From Nematopogon swammerdamellus (Eukaryota > Arthropoda > Insecta > Lepidoptera > Adelidae): a DNA stretch of 64,000 bases. How positions within the stretch are numbered: the stretch's first letter is position 1; each line of letters opens with the position of its first letter. The stretch covers positions 4,062,545-4,126,544 of the forward strand of contig OX336336.1 in NCBI GenBank assembly GCA_946902875.1, in the 5' to 3' direction. Below are positions 45,301 through 57,300 of this stretch, one piece after another. Under the pieces are notes generated by a model that worked only from the letters and a program-made list of their open reading frames with translations, had not been told where the DNA came from and ran no database searches. The position numbers and the translations under genes are program-made.

Positions 45301-48300
45301 CGAAATAAAAAACCAAATATATTAATACAAAGTCATAATTAATACAACATTACAGTATACCGCACAAATTATGAAGCAGAAATAATTGTATTTTTGCATG
45401 CAAAGAATCATTTTGTAAAAGTATGTATGTTCAATTTTAGCATATTTCTGGCTTCGTTTGAAGCCAGAAATTCATAACAAGCACAAAATAATTTCGTAAT
45501 TTTATCAAAATGGTAAACCATGAAGATCCAAATTAAATCAACAAACAAACCATGAACAACCAAAGGTGCTATATAATTCTGAACGCATGCAAAAACGTTA
45601 CTTATAGCTAGAGACAGTAATTATACTATTCAAACAGTACAGACAAGGAAACAGTGTTCGCGGAGTCGAACTGTCGCACAAACTAAACTCCTGGCGTCAT
45701 ATGGAGCTTAGGAGCGCGGAACTTAAAGAGACCTTACAACTCCAAAGGGACGTTGGATCTTTGTGTGTGTTCCTGTACCATGTAGTGTTCCAAGGAGCTG
45801 CACGTTGCGATCCCTCCATCCCTATTCTACCATCGTTCCACGCGCAATAGGTTGGGAATGCATCCACACACTGTCTATATCCCTCCACTTAGGACAAATT
45901 GATCCTGTAAATTCTTTATTTAAAGGGTTGCCATCAGCGGTAAGTCCAGCGCGTACGGATGCAATCCCTGCCCGGTGCGCGTGGTGCGGAGGTGGATAGG
46001 GAACGGTGGGATCACATTAAACAGCTCCTCCGAGTACTCCCCATGCAATAAGTGATAGAACACACTTAGATACTTCTATTAGATATCTATTAGAGATCCC
46101 TATGCCCTCGATGACGTAAGCGCAGAAACACGCAAGCTGAATACCTCTAGCAACGGACGATGGTCTATTTACAGAAAGCACACGCCATTTGGCTTAGCAA
46201 CCCTTAGATAGACCACAAGATATAATAAAAAGAAATTGGACAAAAAGGCGTCAGCCAGGATCACATGTATTAAAAGAAGTAAAGAAGTATTCATGATAAA
46301 ATACATTAGCTCAATCCCAGTTCCATCGCCCTTCACTAATACATGTTTCCTTGATTGTACTTATTACTACTACACACTAGGCGAACATGAGTGCGAGACG
46401 GTGCTGCGTGCAGTTACCGAGAGTCCTGGCGAGCCACGGCGGCCACGACTGCTTCTGATTCATGGCAGCCTGGTACTCGTTCACGGTGGTGGTCAGTTGG
46501 TGACTAAGCTCCTAAAACAGACACAGTGCTATGTTATACATCTTTTTGGAAACTTGACGGCTTCGATAACTCACCTGCTACACCCACCGGCGCCGCAGTA
46601 ATTTTTTTTTTATTTAAGGCTTTATCCATTTTTGGCTATGCCAGCCCCATAGTAACTATATTGATATTTTAATCTACTTCAGCATGAATCAATGCCTGTG
46701 ACTTTACAAAAAAACTTAGTATGGGTTCAAACTTTTCCCCCTGAGCTCGTCCCAAGGCTTTACTTTAAAAAACAGGTTGAGTCTGTCAGTTCTTAAGTCT
46801 CTCAATAGCTTCTGCCTCAGTTCTCTGTTCCGGGCACATTCCAACAGTATATGGAGTAGGTCCTCTTCTAACCCACATGTGCTCCAGTTGGGTGATTGTG
46901 TTATCTTCATGAGGTACATTGTCCTATTTGTTGGAATGTGTCCGGATCGTAGTCTCAGGCCCATTACAATTTCCGCTCTCGGTCTGTCGCTCGTGGCAAA
47001 CCAGGGAATTTTTAACGGTTCACACTGCATTGTTCTGTACCATATACCTTTCTGAACTGATCTCTCATCGAAATATTGTTTTCACATATTATAACAGTTC
47101 TTTTTAGGGTTCCGTATCCGTCGTACGGGACCCTATTACTAAGCCTAAGCCGTATGTCTGTCTGTCCGTCTTTCTGTTCGAGGGTTGTATCTCTTGAACC
47201 GTAATAGGTAGCCCGTTGAAATTTTCACAGAATATGTGTTATTTATTATGGCCGATATAACACCAAATAATAAAAATAAGGAAAAGTAAAAAATTCACGG
47301 GGGTCCCACCACCGGAAAGAGTGTGAAGATTGAGACTTTGATATACACGGTGTTGCAGTTGCCCTCGTAATATTTTTAACTGACATAAGGGGGTTATTCT
47401 ATATAGGGTTGATGAGGATTCCGCTTCCAATTCCTCATAATGCGGAAGTTCCGCAATTTTTGGAGTTCCTCAACCATTACCGCTTCACTATAAATGAAAC
47501 GTAAAAATTCCTCTTCCGCCATCGCTTCCTCTTAGATTAAGAGGAATTTAAGAGGAATTTTCATGGCGCATGCGCATGTTCATTTCATTAACTCGCGCGC
47601 ACGTAACCATAGCAACAACTCTGTGACTGGCCGCAGCAAGCGAGCCGCCTGCTCCCGCCAGCCAATCGCGCTCTTCCTTTCGTTTTCTATGCTATTAATA
47701 ATTAATTAACAATCGTTCTATCTTATTCGCTCTCATTGTTCCTCTTCCTCATCCTCTTCCTCATCCGCATCCTCTTCCTCATAAATATATCCTCATCCTC
47801 AACCGCATCCTCTAACTTTGTGCTTGACACTTCCTCTTCCGCTTCCTCTTCCTCATCAACCCTAATTCTATATGTGAAACTAAACAACTTCTGTGGCGAA
47901 AAAAATGTTTTTGAAACAAACAAACAAATATTTTTTCCATACAAATTTTAAATACTCTCAAAATGTGTGGAGAAATTAATTTTTCCTTCAAATTAAAAAT
48001 TTGTAGAACAAAAGTTGTTCTATTTCATTCAAGTACAGAATCACCCCCTTTCGGGTTTTACGGTTGGGGTTGCAACACCGTGTATATACCGGAATGATTT
48101 TATTTATTTCTTTTATTTTTATTTTACGCAGCGCCGCTCACGCCACAGATGGCGTGAGCGGCGCTGACCATGACATGGCGATACGGAACCTGCGGTGCGC
48201 GAGTTCGACTCGCACTTGGCCGGTCAGCTCATTAAAAGCTTGCTTCTGTCGCAAGGTGTCCCGGTACCTGGTTGCTGCACTGCGCCTGCACGTGCGCCAG

Positions 48301-51300
48301 CTTCACCTGCGCCAGCTCCAGCTCGAGGTCGCGCACGCGCCGCCTCAGCTCTCCCTCCGCGCCGCCCTCGTGCGCGCCCGCCCTCTCCACACCGCGCTCC
48401 GCGTACTGCAGCTCGCACGCTGCCGCCGCGCAACGACACACACAACATCTATCAATATTTACCAGCACATATATTTCTCATGCTACCCACTAACGCGTCG
48501 CTGTTCCATAGGCACGCTAAAGTACAGCAGACTTATATTAAAGCCTGACCAGGAATATATGAGAGCTGTCAAGATGGAGCCACTTTTTAGATTTATATAG
48601 CAACATTCAGTATAGTACGCACATATTGAATTGGTCGATGCTTTTATTCAAAATGTACTTTTGCACTGAAATACACAATAAAATATACAAAATGTATTTT
48701 AATTTAATGCATCTTTTTATATATATTTTGATGTCAATGTAAAAAGAACTAGCCTTGACATTTACATGTTCACAACATTTTTTCCATGTATCTGCAGATA
48801 TGTCCTGAAGCAAAGCGTACAAATTATTAAAAAAATTATTAATCGACCTTGCTGAAACATTAAACTTTTTAATAAAAATTCTAGTTCAGAAAAACTTAAC
48901 CTAAGCTATTTTTATTCGAACGTTTCGTATTTCTGTAAAGTCAAAAAGTGTTTTTTGTTCAGAACGAATAATATTTACGTCCCTCTTTTGTTTGTTATTC
49001 GGTAAATAGATGATTGAGATACACCTAGATAGAACAAAAAATAATTACCTAATTGTTCATTACGGCGGCCAATTCATGACAATCTCACTACAATGACATA
49101 ACGTTTTACCTAAATGTCAGTTCAGAAGCAATTTTGACATTGACAACAGATTATCAAGCATCAAACATAATTGTGGCCAGTGTAAGAAATTAGTTCCAAC
49201 GAAATTCCGCAATATGGCGGCCTCTCATATATTCCTGGTCAGGCTTTATAAAAAGTACAAAGACTTATTAATTAAGTGAATCAGGTGTATAGAGCCTTTG
49301 TCAAACTTTTATACCGAATTTTTATCAACATAATTACGTTAGTACGAGTATATTAAAAATACTACAATGTAGTATAATTGTCAAAAATAAAAATATATTA
49401 AAATTAAGATACTTGAAGTATCAAGTTGTCAATGGGTTAATAAAATTGAGGTACTAATCAAACCTAGTCAAGAGTTTTATGCAGTCAGGTAAGTAGTATA
49501 CAATGTGTCCCAAAAGTCAACGACAAGTGGTAACCAGGGAGTAGGCCAGTTTATGAAAACCCAGGGAAAAATAAGAAAAAAAAAATTTTATATTGGAAGA
49601 CTAAATAACTCTGCTATTGATAACTATCCCAAATAAAAACAGAATGCCTGTAGTTTTACCAAAAAAATAATACTGTGAATTTTTTTTCTAAAAAAATAAA
49701 TGACTCAGATTTGTTTTTCTTATTTTTCTCTGGGTAGTCATGAACTTTCCCGCTTGACGTTGAGGTTTGGGACACGTTGTATACATAAGTATACCATTCA
49801 GATAATATGCTGCCAATTGGAGCAGGCCAGTCTCCGCAATAATATACAAGTCTTACCATTTTTATTGTCGGCGGGAAACATTTTCAAGCTGCAGGCGACG
49901 CATTCTTTCACTATGTCCTGAGACAAACATAAATACAATCAATCAAAATGAAGGACATTTATTGGAAAGCATGTTTGTGCTAAATTCAAACAATCACCTA
50001 AGAGGTCACATCTTGAAACTCAATGTAACAAGCTTCTGAAACGAAGCAAGAAACCACTTCCTGACTAACAGAATCGTAAACAGCTGGAATAAACTGCGCG
50101 AGGAATTTATTGAAGCACCCTCAATAAACACATTCAAAAATAGGCTTCACAAGTATTTAAAAATCGAAGAAAGATGACAAATAGCAACACCAGTGATCAT
50201 CTTAGACATGAACACGTCAGCATATTAAGCTGCTAGTTCATTAACAAATAATAATAATAATATTCTCTGTATGAGCCGAACGGGGTGCTCAATTAATCGA
50301 AAACCAGGTTGCCAGAGTTCTAAAAGTCTCGCAAGATGGCCGTGATGTTACCACAAAAAAAAATCCAAGATAATGATAAAAACAACAAATTTTAACTGGA
50401 TTTAGACGTATCAGCCAAGGCTGCCCGTCTAAAATAAATAAATAAAAAATAAAAATTGTCAAGAGATGGCGTACAAATCTAAATTGTAACCTGTATGTGG
50501 TGAAGTTGTCGGTCGAGACGCGCACAGATGTCGCGGTAGTCGCGTGCGACTTCTGCGTTACGCGCCGACTCTTTCAACGCTGCCTTCGTTGCGTCACGCG
50601 CCTGCAAATATATTTTTGACGTAGAATTAGATTTCAGGTTACATGACGTGCATAACTCGATATTGGAGAGATGAAAATGTATACAGATTTGTCGCAGCAC
50701 AAAATATTCTACCGTTCGTGATCATAAGCGGCGGCGGGTGGCCGAGTGGTTTGGGCATCGGCTTCTCATGCGAGAGGTCCGACGTTCCAATCCGATCGGC
50801 GTGTACCAATGAGTTTTTTCTGACGAAAAAATTTACGTGCATACCTACACCTGCTGCTTCACCTTCGGAACCGGTGTAAAACTGTAGGTCCCTTCCCTTG
50901 CCCCTTACTAGGTGGTAGGCTCAAATTGTAGCCGACTGGATTGGTACCACCGTACTGGATGTAAGATGGCCGCATAGCAGCCTCGGCTGTGTTCTCCTCT
51001 AGTCCAGTATAGCCAGCAATCCAGGGAAGTCTCCGGTATGGAACCTACCTTCTCGGAGGTGATATAAGGCTGGTCGGAGCATGTGCTTTGGCCCCTCCGA
51101 CTTAGCCACTCATACCGGATTACATAAAAAAAAAAGACGCGGTCAGAACTTGAACGGCTGACCGTTCGACAGTTGAGAAGCTGACCGCGGTTCGGATTCC
51201 TAGTAAAACCCTTACTTTCCCTTCTCACCTTACTGGGTGGTAGGGTTCAACCCGCCCGGGTCGATACCATCGCACTGTATGAAAGGTCGCTCAAAGCGGT

Positions 51301-54300
51301 TATGCAAATAGTTTGTGTTTTCCGTCCAGTTCAGTGTAGCTGGCACGACCAATGGGAAACACTGACATAGAACATCTAGTTCACCAAGATGATATGGGCT
51401 GACGTCACGGATGTAGTAGGTGAAGTGGCCAACAGTGTCAGTTTCCATAAAAAAAATCTAAAAAAGGAGGGAGAAAGAGGAGGAGGAAGCAGGAAGCAGG
51501 GAGGAGGGAGGAAAGAGGAAAGAGGAGGGGGGAGGAAATAGGAGGGAGGAGGGAGGAAAGAGGGAAGGGATGAGTGAAGGAGGGAGGAGGAAAGAGGTAG
51601 AAAAGAGGGAGGAGGGAGGGGATGAGGGAGGGGATGAGGGAGGGAGGAGGGAGGAGGGAGGGAGTAGAGAGGAGGGAGGAGTGAGGAGGAGGGAGGGGGG
51701 GAGGTGCGTCACCTCGAGCAGCTGTGACTCGAGCGTCTCCTTGTCCTGCTGCAGCTGCACGTTGAGCCCCTTCAGCCGCTCCAGCTCCACGTTGATCTTC
51801 TCCTTCTCCGTTGCCTCTGCGCACAGGCATCACACATCACACATCGCGAGCTCTACAGCTAACCGCAGCGGAGATACAGACACAACTTGGATGGGTGACC
51901 TCTCGACGGTTGGAGGCTGACCGTGGTTCAGATTCCACGTTAAACTGTGGGTCCCTTCCCTTCTTACCTTACTAGGTGGTCGGGTTTAACCCGCCCGGGT
52001 TGCTACCACCGCACTGAACGAAAGGTCGGTTGAAACGGCTAGATGTAAATAGTAGTTCGTATTTTCCGTCCAGTTCAGTGTAGCCGGCACGACCGAAGGG
52101 AAGCACTGACACGGCACCTAGTTCACCAAGGTGTTATGGGCTGACATCACAGGTGTAGTAGGTGATGTAGCCAACAATATCAGGTTCTAATAACAAAAAT
52201 ACATGTCGGAGGATAATCTATTTTTTTATCGATAAACTTTCGAAAAAGGAAAGTTTCATTGAACCATTTGGTTATGGGAGTTGGTACAATATCTTTGAAA
52301 AGCCAGTGGGATTGCAGCAGATAATCACATATGTTCAGATTTTCACTTACAAGTAATAATGATTGGGTGACAGTATAAAAAAGGTAACAACCAGTCGTAA
52401 AAACTACAGCTAAACAAAGGTAAAATCAGATTGATGGTAGGAACTTTGACTGGACACTATCCACTAAATAAGCACTTATTCATTATAGGTAAAACCGATA
52501 GCCCTCTGTGCAGGGGTTGCATGGGCGCTGAAGAAACGCCATCGCACGTGCTGCTACAGTGCGAGGGGGTGGCAAATGAGCGGACAAACATCCTCAAAAA
52601 CCCGAGGACACACCAAGAGGCCTGCAAGGACGTCGGCCGCCTGTAGGACTTCTGGAAGGAGCTGGGTTGGATGTAGTAGCCTGGACGGGGTGATACGCAC
52701 AACGGGTCCAAACAGAGCGACCTACATGCGGAAAATGCCCATCAAGAAGAACCAGTCGCAAAAATATAAAAAAAAAAAATTATTTTTATTTCCTATAGTC
52801 TGTTTTTTTGGAAGACGGAGGAAAGTGACCTTTGGAGTGTTGCCAGTTTCTGGCAAATTTTAAATAGGCATGTAGTTGCTATCGATACTTTTATCGATTG
52901 ATTAACTAATGAAATGCTGTAAACTCTAATATTTACCTAATTGTGGATTTAATTGACAACATATTAAGCTAAATCTAGCTAGAAAAATGTTAACTTTAAG
53001 GCAGCGCCACAGGTAGCGCATAATATGTGTGAAGGTGTGTTGTGTCGTGTAAAAGTCGATACTAATTTCATCGACTACAATCACTAGTGGTGCAAAGCGT
53101 GCAACACTCTAATGTCAGTCAAACGTCAATTTACTCCGTCTTCCAAAAAAACACGACTATACAACAATCGGTTTAGAGTTATTAATTGGTATTTGAGTGA
53201 CTTTCGTCAAAAGATTGTTCAGTAAATGTTGTGGAGTCCTTCCTTTCAACAATCAGGCACCGCATTGCTCAAGAGATTAGGGTTGCCAGAGATATTAGGA
53301 TACCTTTAGTGAAGTTCTCGAACTCGAGCTGGTACTTGTGCAGTCTCTTGACCTTGACGGAACAGGCGTGCTTGACCACCTGCCGAGACACATCCTCCGC
53401 GCGACACCTCTTGGGCAACGTCACTCTGCAACACCCATACACTCATTATCAATATACTTCTGATCAAATATTACTCACTGACTTCTAGTCAAATATTACC
53501 TACTGACTTTTAGTCAAATATTACTGACTTGTGACTTTTAGTCAAATATTACGTGCTGAATTCTAGTCAAATATTCCACTCGCTAGTCCCGGCCTCGATT
53601 AATACCCTCCTCTACTGCCGATGGGCCCGGATATGTTCGGTGAAGCCATCGCAAGCTTAGATCCACACCTTCCTTCCTCTACTGACTTTTAGTCAAATAG
53701 TACTGACTTGCTTTTGGTAAAATATTACTGATTCACTTCTGGCCAAATATCACCTACTGGCTTCTAGTCAAATATTACCGACTTACTTCTGGTCAAATAT
53801 TACTGATTCATTTTTGGTCAAATATTACCGAAATATGGCGCCGACCAGCTACACTCAAGAGATGTCTAAGGAAGCCCAAGGACATTCGGCCGCATGTGGG
53901 GGTTGCAAATGCCATTCCGCCTTGACAGTTGCCTATTCACGACCCTCTTGAAGGACCCGAGACTGCACTTGGGGGGAAATATATAATCCGGGAGAGCACA
54001 CCAGAGTTTACCAGTTTTATAGAGGAAAGATCTGCAGGACCAACTTGTGACAAGCATACGAACGTACCTGAAGTACTTGAGTATGCCCTCAAAGTCGTGT
54101 TGCAGCAAATCGCGACGCGACTTGGAGAGCAACGCGAGCGCCACCTGGAACAGCGTGTCCATGCCCTGCAGCAGGAACACGTCCACTATGTGGAACACCT
54201 GCAAACAAACGCACGCACATGCTATCTCCAGGTTATCTTGCTCCATTGCTTGTCGAATGTCCTCAGATGTCTTGCTGCAATATAGCAGCCATTGTAAAAT

Positions 54301-57300
54301 ATGTAGTATTTCATCCACTCTGAACTTGGCCAAGTAGTGTCGCTGTCAATGTCAACACGCGACCATTTGTTTTTAATAGGAAGTGTGGCGACATGTGGCG
54401 CCATGCCACCCATAAGGTGCCTATCGATACCCATAAACATCGGTCGCATGCGGGGGTTGCAAATGCCAAGCTGGCCTGACAGGTGCCTATTCACGCTCCT
54501 CTTGAAGGACCTGAGACTGTACTTGGGGGGGGGGGAAGTGGGGAAATATGTGGGCAGGGAGGCTATGGAGGAGAGATCTGCAGAACCTGCAGAATGTTTA
54601 TTTATTTATTTATTTTAGACAGGCAGCCTAGGCTGATACGTCTAAATCTAGTTAAAATTTGTTGTTTTTCGTCATTCTCTTAGATTTTTTTTTTATTATC
54701 GTTCTTGAGCACTCTTTTTTTGAGATTATGTTTTATTTGTTAGATATTTATCTAGTCTATTTTTGAATTGGTTGGTACTAAGTGCGCTTATTACTTCCTC
54801 TGGAAGTTGGTTCCAGTCGTCCACCACTCTGTATGTTATGAATGTTTGCGAGTATTGCTGTTAAAGATTGTTCGACTTAGTTTCATGCTGTGGCCTCGAA
54901 GATGAAATGAAATGAAATGAAATGAAATGAAAAACGAAATGAAAATGAAATGAAAAACGTTTATTTATCGCCATTTTGCATTACAATTTTAAGAAACAAC
55001 ACAATCTAATGATTTGTTAATATTGGCGACAAATTGGGCTCAACTCAGCGTGTGCAATAGATACCTATTGCGCTGATTTTCAGTTGAACCCATTTTGCCG
55101 GGAAATACATTTTTTTTTCTTACAGGCTAGACATACATTGATGATAAAAACAATTGCGAGAATAACAAAAAAAAGAAAGATAACCTTAAATTACTACCAA
55201 AAACACAAAAAAAAAAACTAATTCATCATAAATATGGAAAACTAACCAGAACTGTATAACAAAATATTAAAATGAGAAATAAACAAAATACAACATAAAC
55301 AAAAGACCTACGTGTGTACATACATATTACAAATTAACATAAAATGACACTACCGACTATAAATTAAGACAAACATTATTAAAAAAGAAACTAAATTAAT
55401 TACTATGAATGAGATTCAACCCAAGAGGTCAGAACGTTGGCACTGCAACAACCAAGGCTTGCAGGCGGCTCGAAAAGAGTATATAGTGCGCTTTTCACGC
55501 AAGGGTGGAGGAAGATTGTTCCAGCACTTGGTTGCACAGTACCTGAAAGACCCCTCAAAACCTGCTGAGACATGACGCGGTACTACGAGAAGATGGCCTC
55601 TGGCTCTAGTGTCGTGATTATGCATGTTCCGGGACCAAGTAAGCTTTTCATGAAGGTATTCCGGTGTTTCCGTTTGTATAACTTTGAAAACGAGACATGC
55701 TAAATGAAGAGCTCGCCTGGTTTTCATTTTCAATATTCCTCTTTCATTGAGGTAGGGAGTAATGTGTGTACGCCGCGGAATGTTCAGACAGAAACGCGCG
55801 CACGCATTTTGCACACGTTGTATTGCCCGTGCTGTCTTGGCCAGTAGCCGCGGGCCATACACCGTGTCACAGTAATCAAAGGGCGAAAGGATCAGAGCGT
55901 CCGTGAGTAATATTCTTACCTTTTCCGAAAGGTAGGGCCTAATATTATATAGAGCTTTAAGCCTGTAGAAGGCTGCTCTTACTTTCAAATTTACATGTTC
56001 TTGAAAGCGGAGCTCGCTGTCGATCACTAGTCCAAGGTTCCGAGCAGAGGGCACGGAAGGAACGGGGAGGCCATTTATGGTAACATTAGGATTGAAAGAA
56101 TGTATAACGTTTCGTTGATTTTTTGTACCCAGAATAAGAAATTGTGACTTGGTGGGATTTAATACTAAGGTGTTTCGTCTGGCCCAGTCAAAGACGTTTT
56201 CTAGGTTCTCATTTAGGCGCGAGATGGCTTGGATTGTGTCTTCTGAGTCGAATGACATGTAAACCTGAGTGTCGTCCGCATACAGGTGAAGCTTGCAACC
56301 GTGCACTACTCTACAGAGGTCAGCTGTAAAAAGGGTAAATAGAAGAGGGCTAAGGATTGACCCTTGCGGGACCCCTCGAGATAGGGTCCTCGGTTCCGAA
56401 TGCCTAGTTGAGCCATCCTCGCGCAGACAGGCCACTTTCTGTTTCCTGCCGACAAGAAAGCTCTCAAACCATTTGTTTGCATCACTCGAGATACCGTAAT
56501 AGGTAAGCTTGGCCAGTAGGAGCGGAATATTCAGGCAGTCAAAAGCGCGTGAGAAGTCCAGCAACACCAGTACACTGCCCATTTTAGAATCTGCAGCTGA
56601 TATAATATCATCGAGTACATCGGACAGGGCGGTACTCGTGCTGTGGGCCCCACGGAAGCCAGATTGCATCTTCGGTATAACTTTTTGTGCGTTAAGGTAA
56701 GCATAGAGCTGTTTATGAACAGCTCTCTCCATAAGTTTGGATATAGCCGGAAGAATGCTGATAGGTCGGAGATCTTTAAGATCTGATACCACATTCTTTT
56801 TGGGAATGGGTTTAACAATAGCCATCTTCCAGCCCTCGGGGAACACTCCGTCCACCAGTGACGCGTTTACTATTGAAGTGAGAGCATCTAGCGAATGCGG
56901 TAAGGTTAAACTAATCATTTCAATTGAAATGGCATCAGCACCCATTGCCATAGTTTTAATATTATGTATCGATTTTAAAATTTCAGACTGTGTTACTGGT
57001 TTCAGGTGAAAAGCTACATCAGAGAATTTGTTGGATTTAAAATAGTTTAAAGTCTCTCCATCCGCCCGCTGCTCCCCTGGGACGTTTAAGAAATGCGCAT
57101 TTATATTTTCTGGGTTGTTTAATTGCTCAGGGATATCGCAATTTCCAGGGTCATCAAACAAAGATGTTTTTTTAAGGTTGCTCCATAGACTTTTTGTGTC
57201 TTTGATATTATTGTTTACGAAATGGGTAAAGTAACCTGTCTTTTCACGTCTATTAGCTGTGATTACTAAATTTTTTAGTTTTTTGTAGTAAGCCTTGTGG

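Noticed and set aside
48064..48600. 178-codon plus-strand ORF
   Set aside because: It is antisense to RABGAP1 exon J and runs through a REP-D copy.
50733..50805. tRNA gene
   Set aside because: The box-like motifs belong to the head of SINE-B; the sequence cannot be folded into a complete cloverleaf by eye and is followed by the SINE body.
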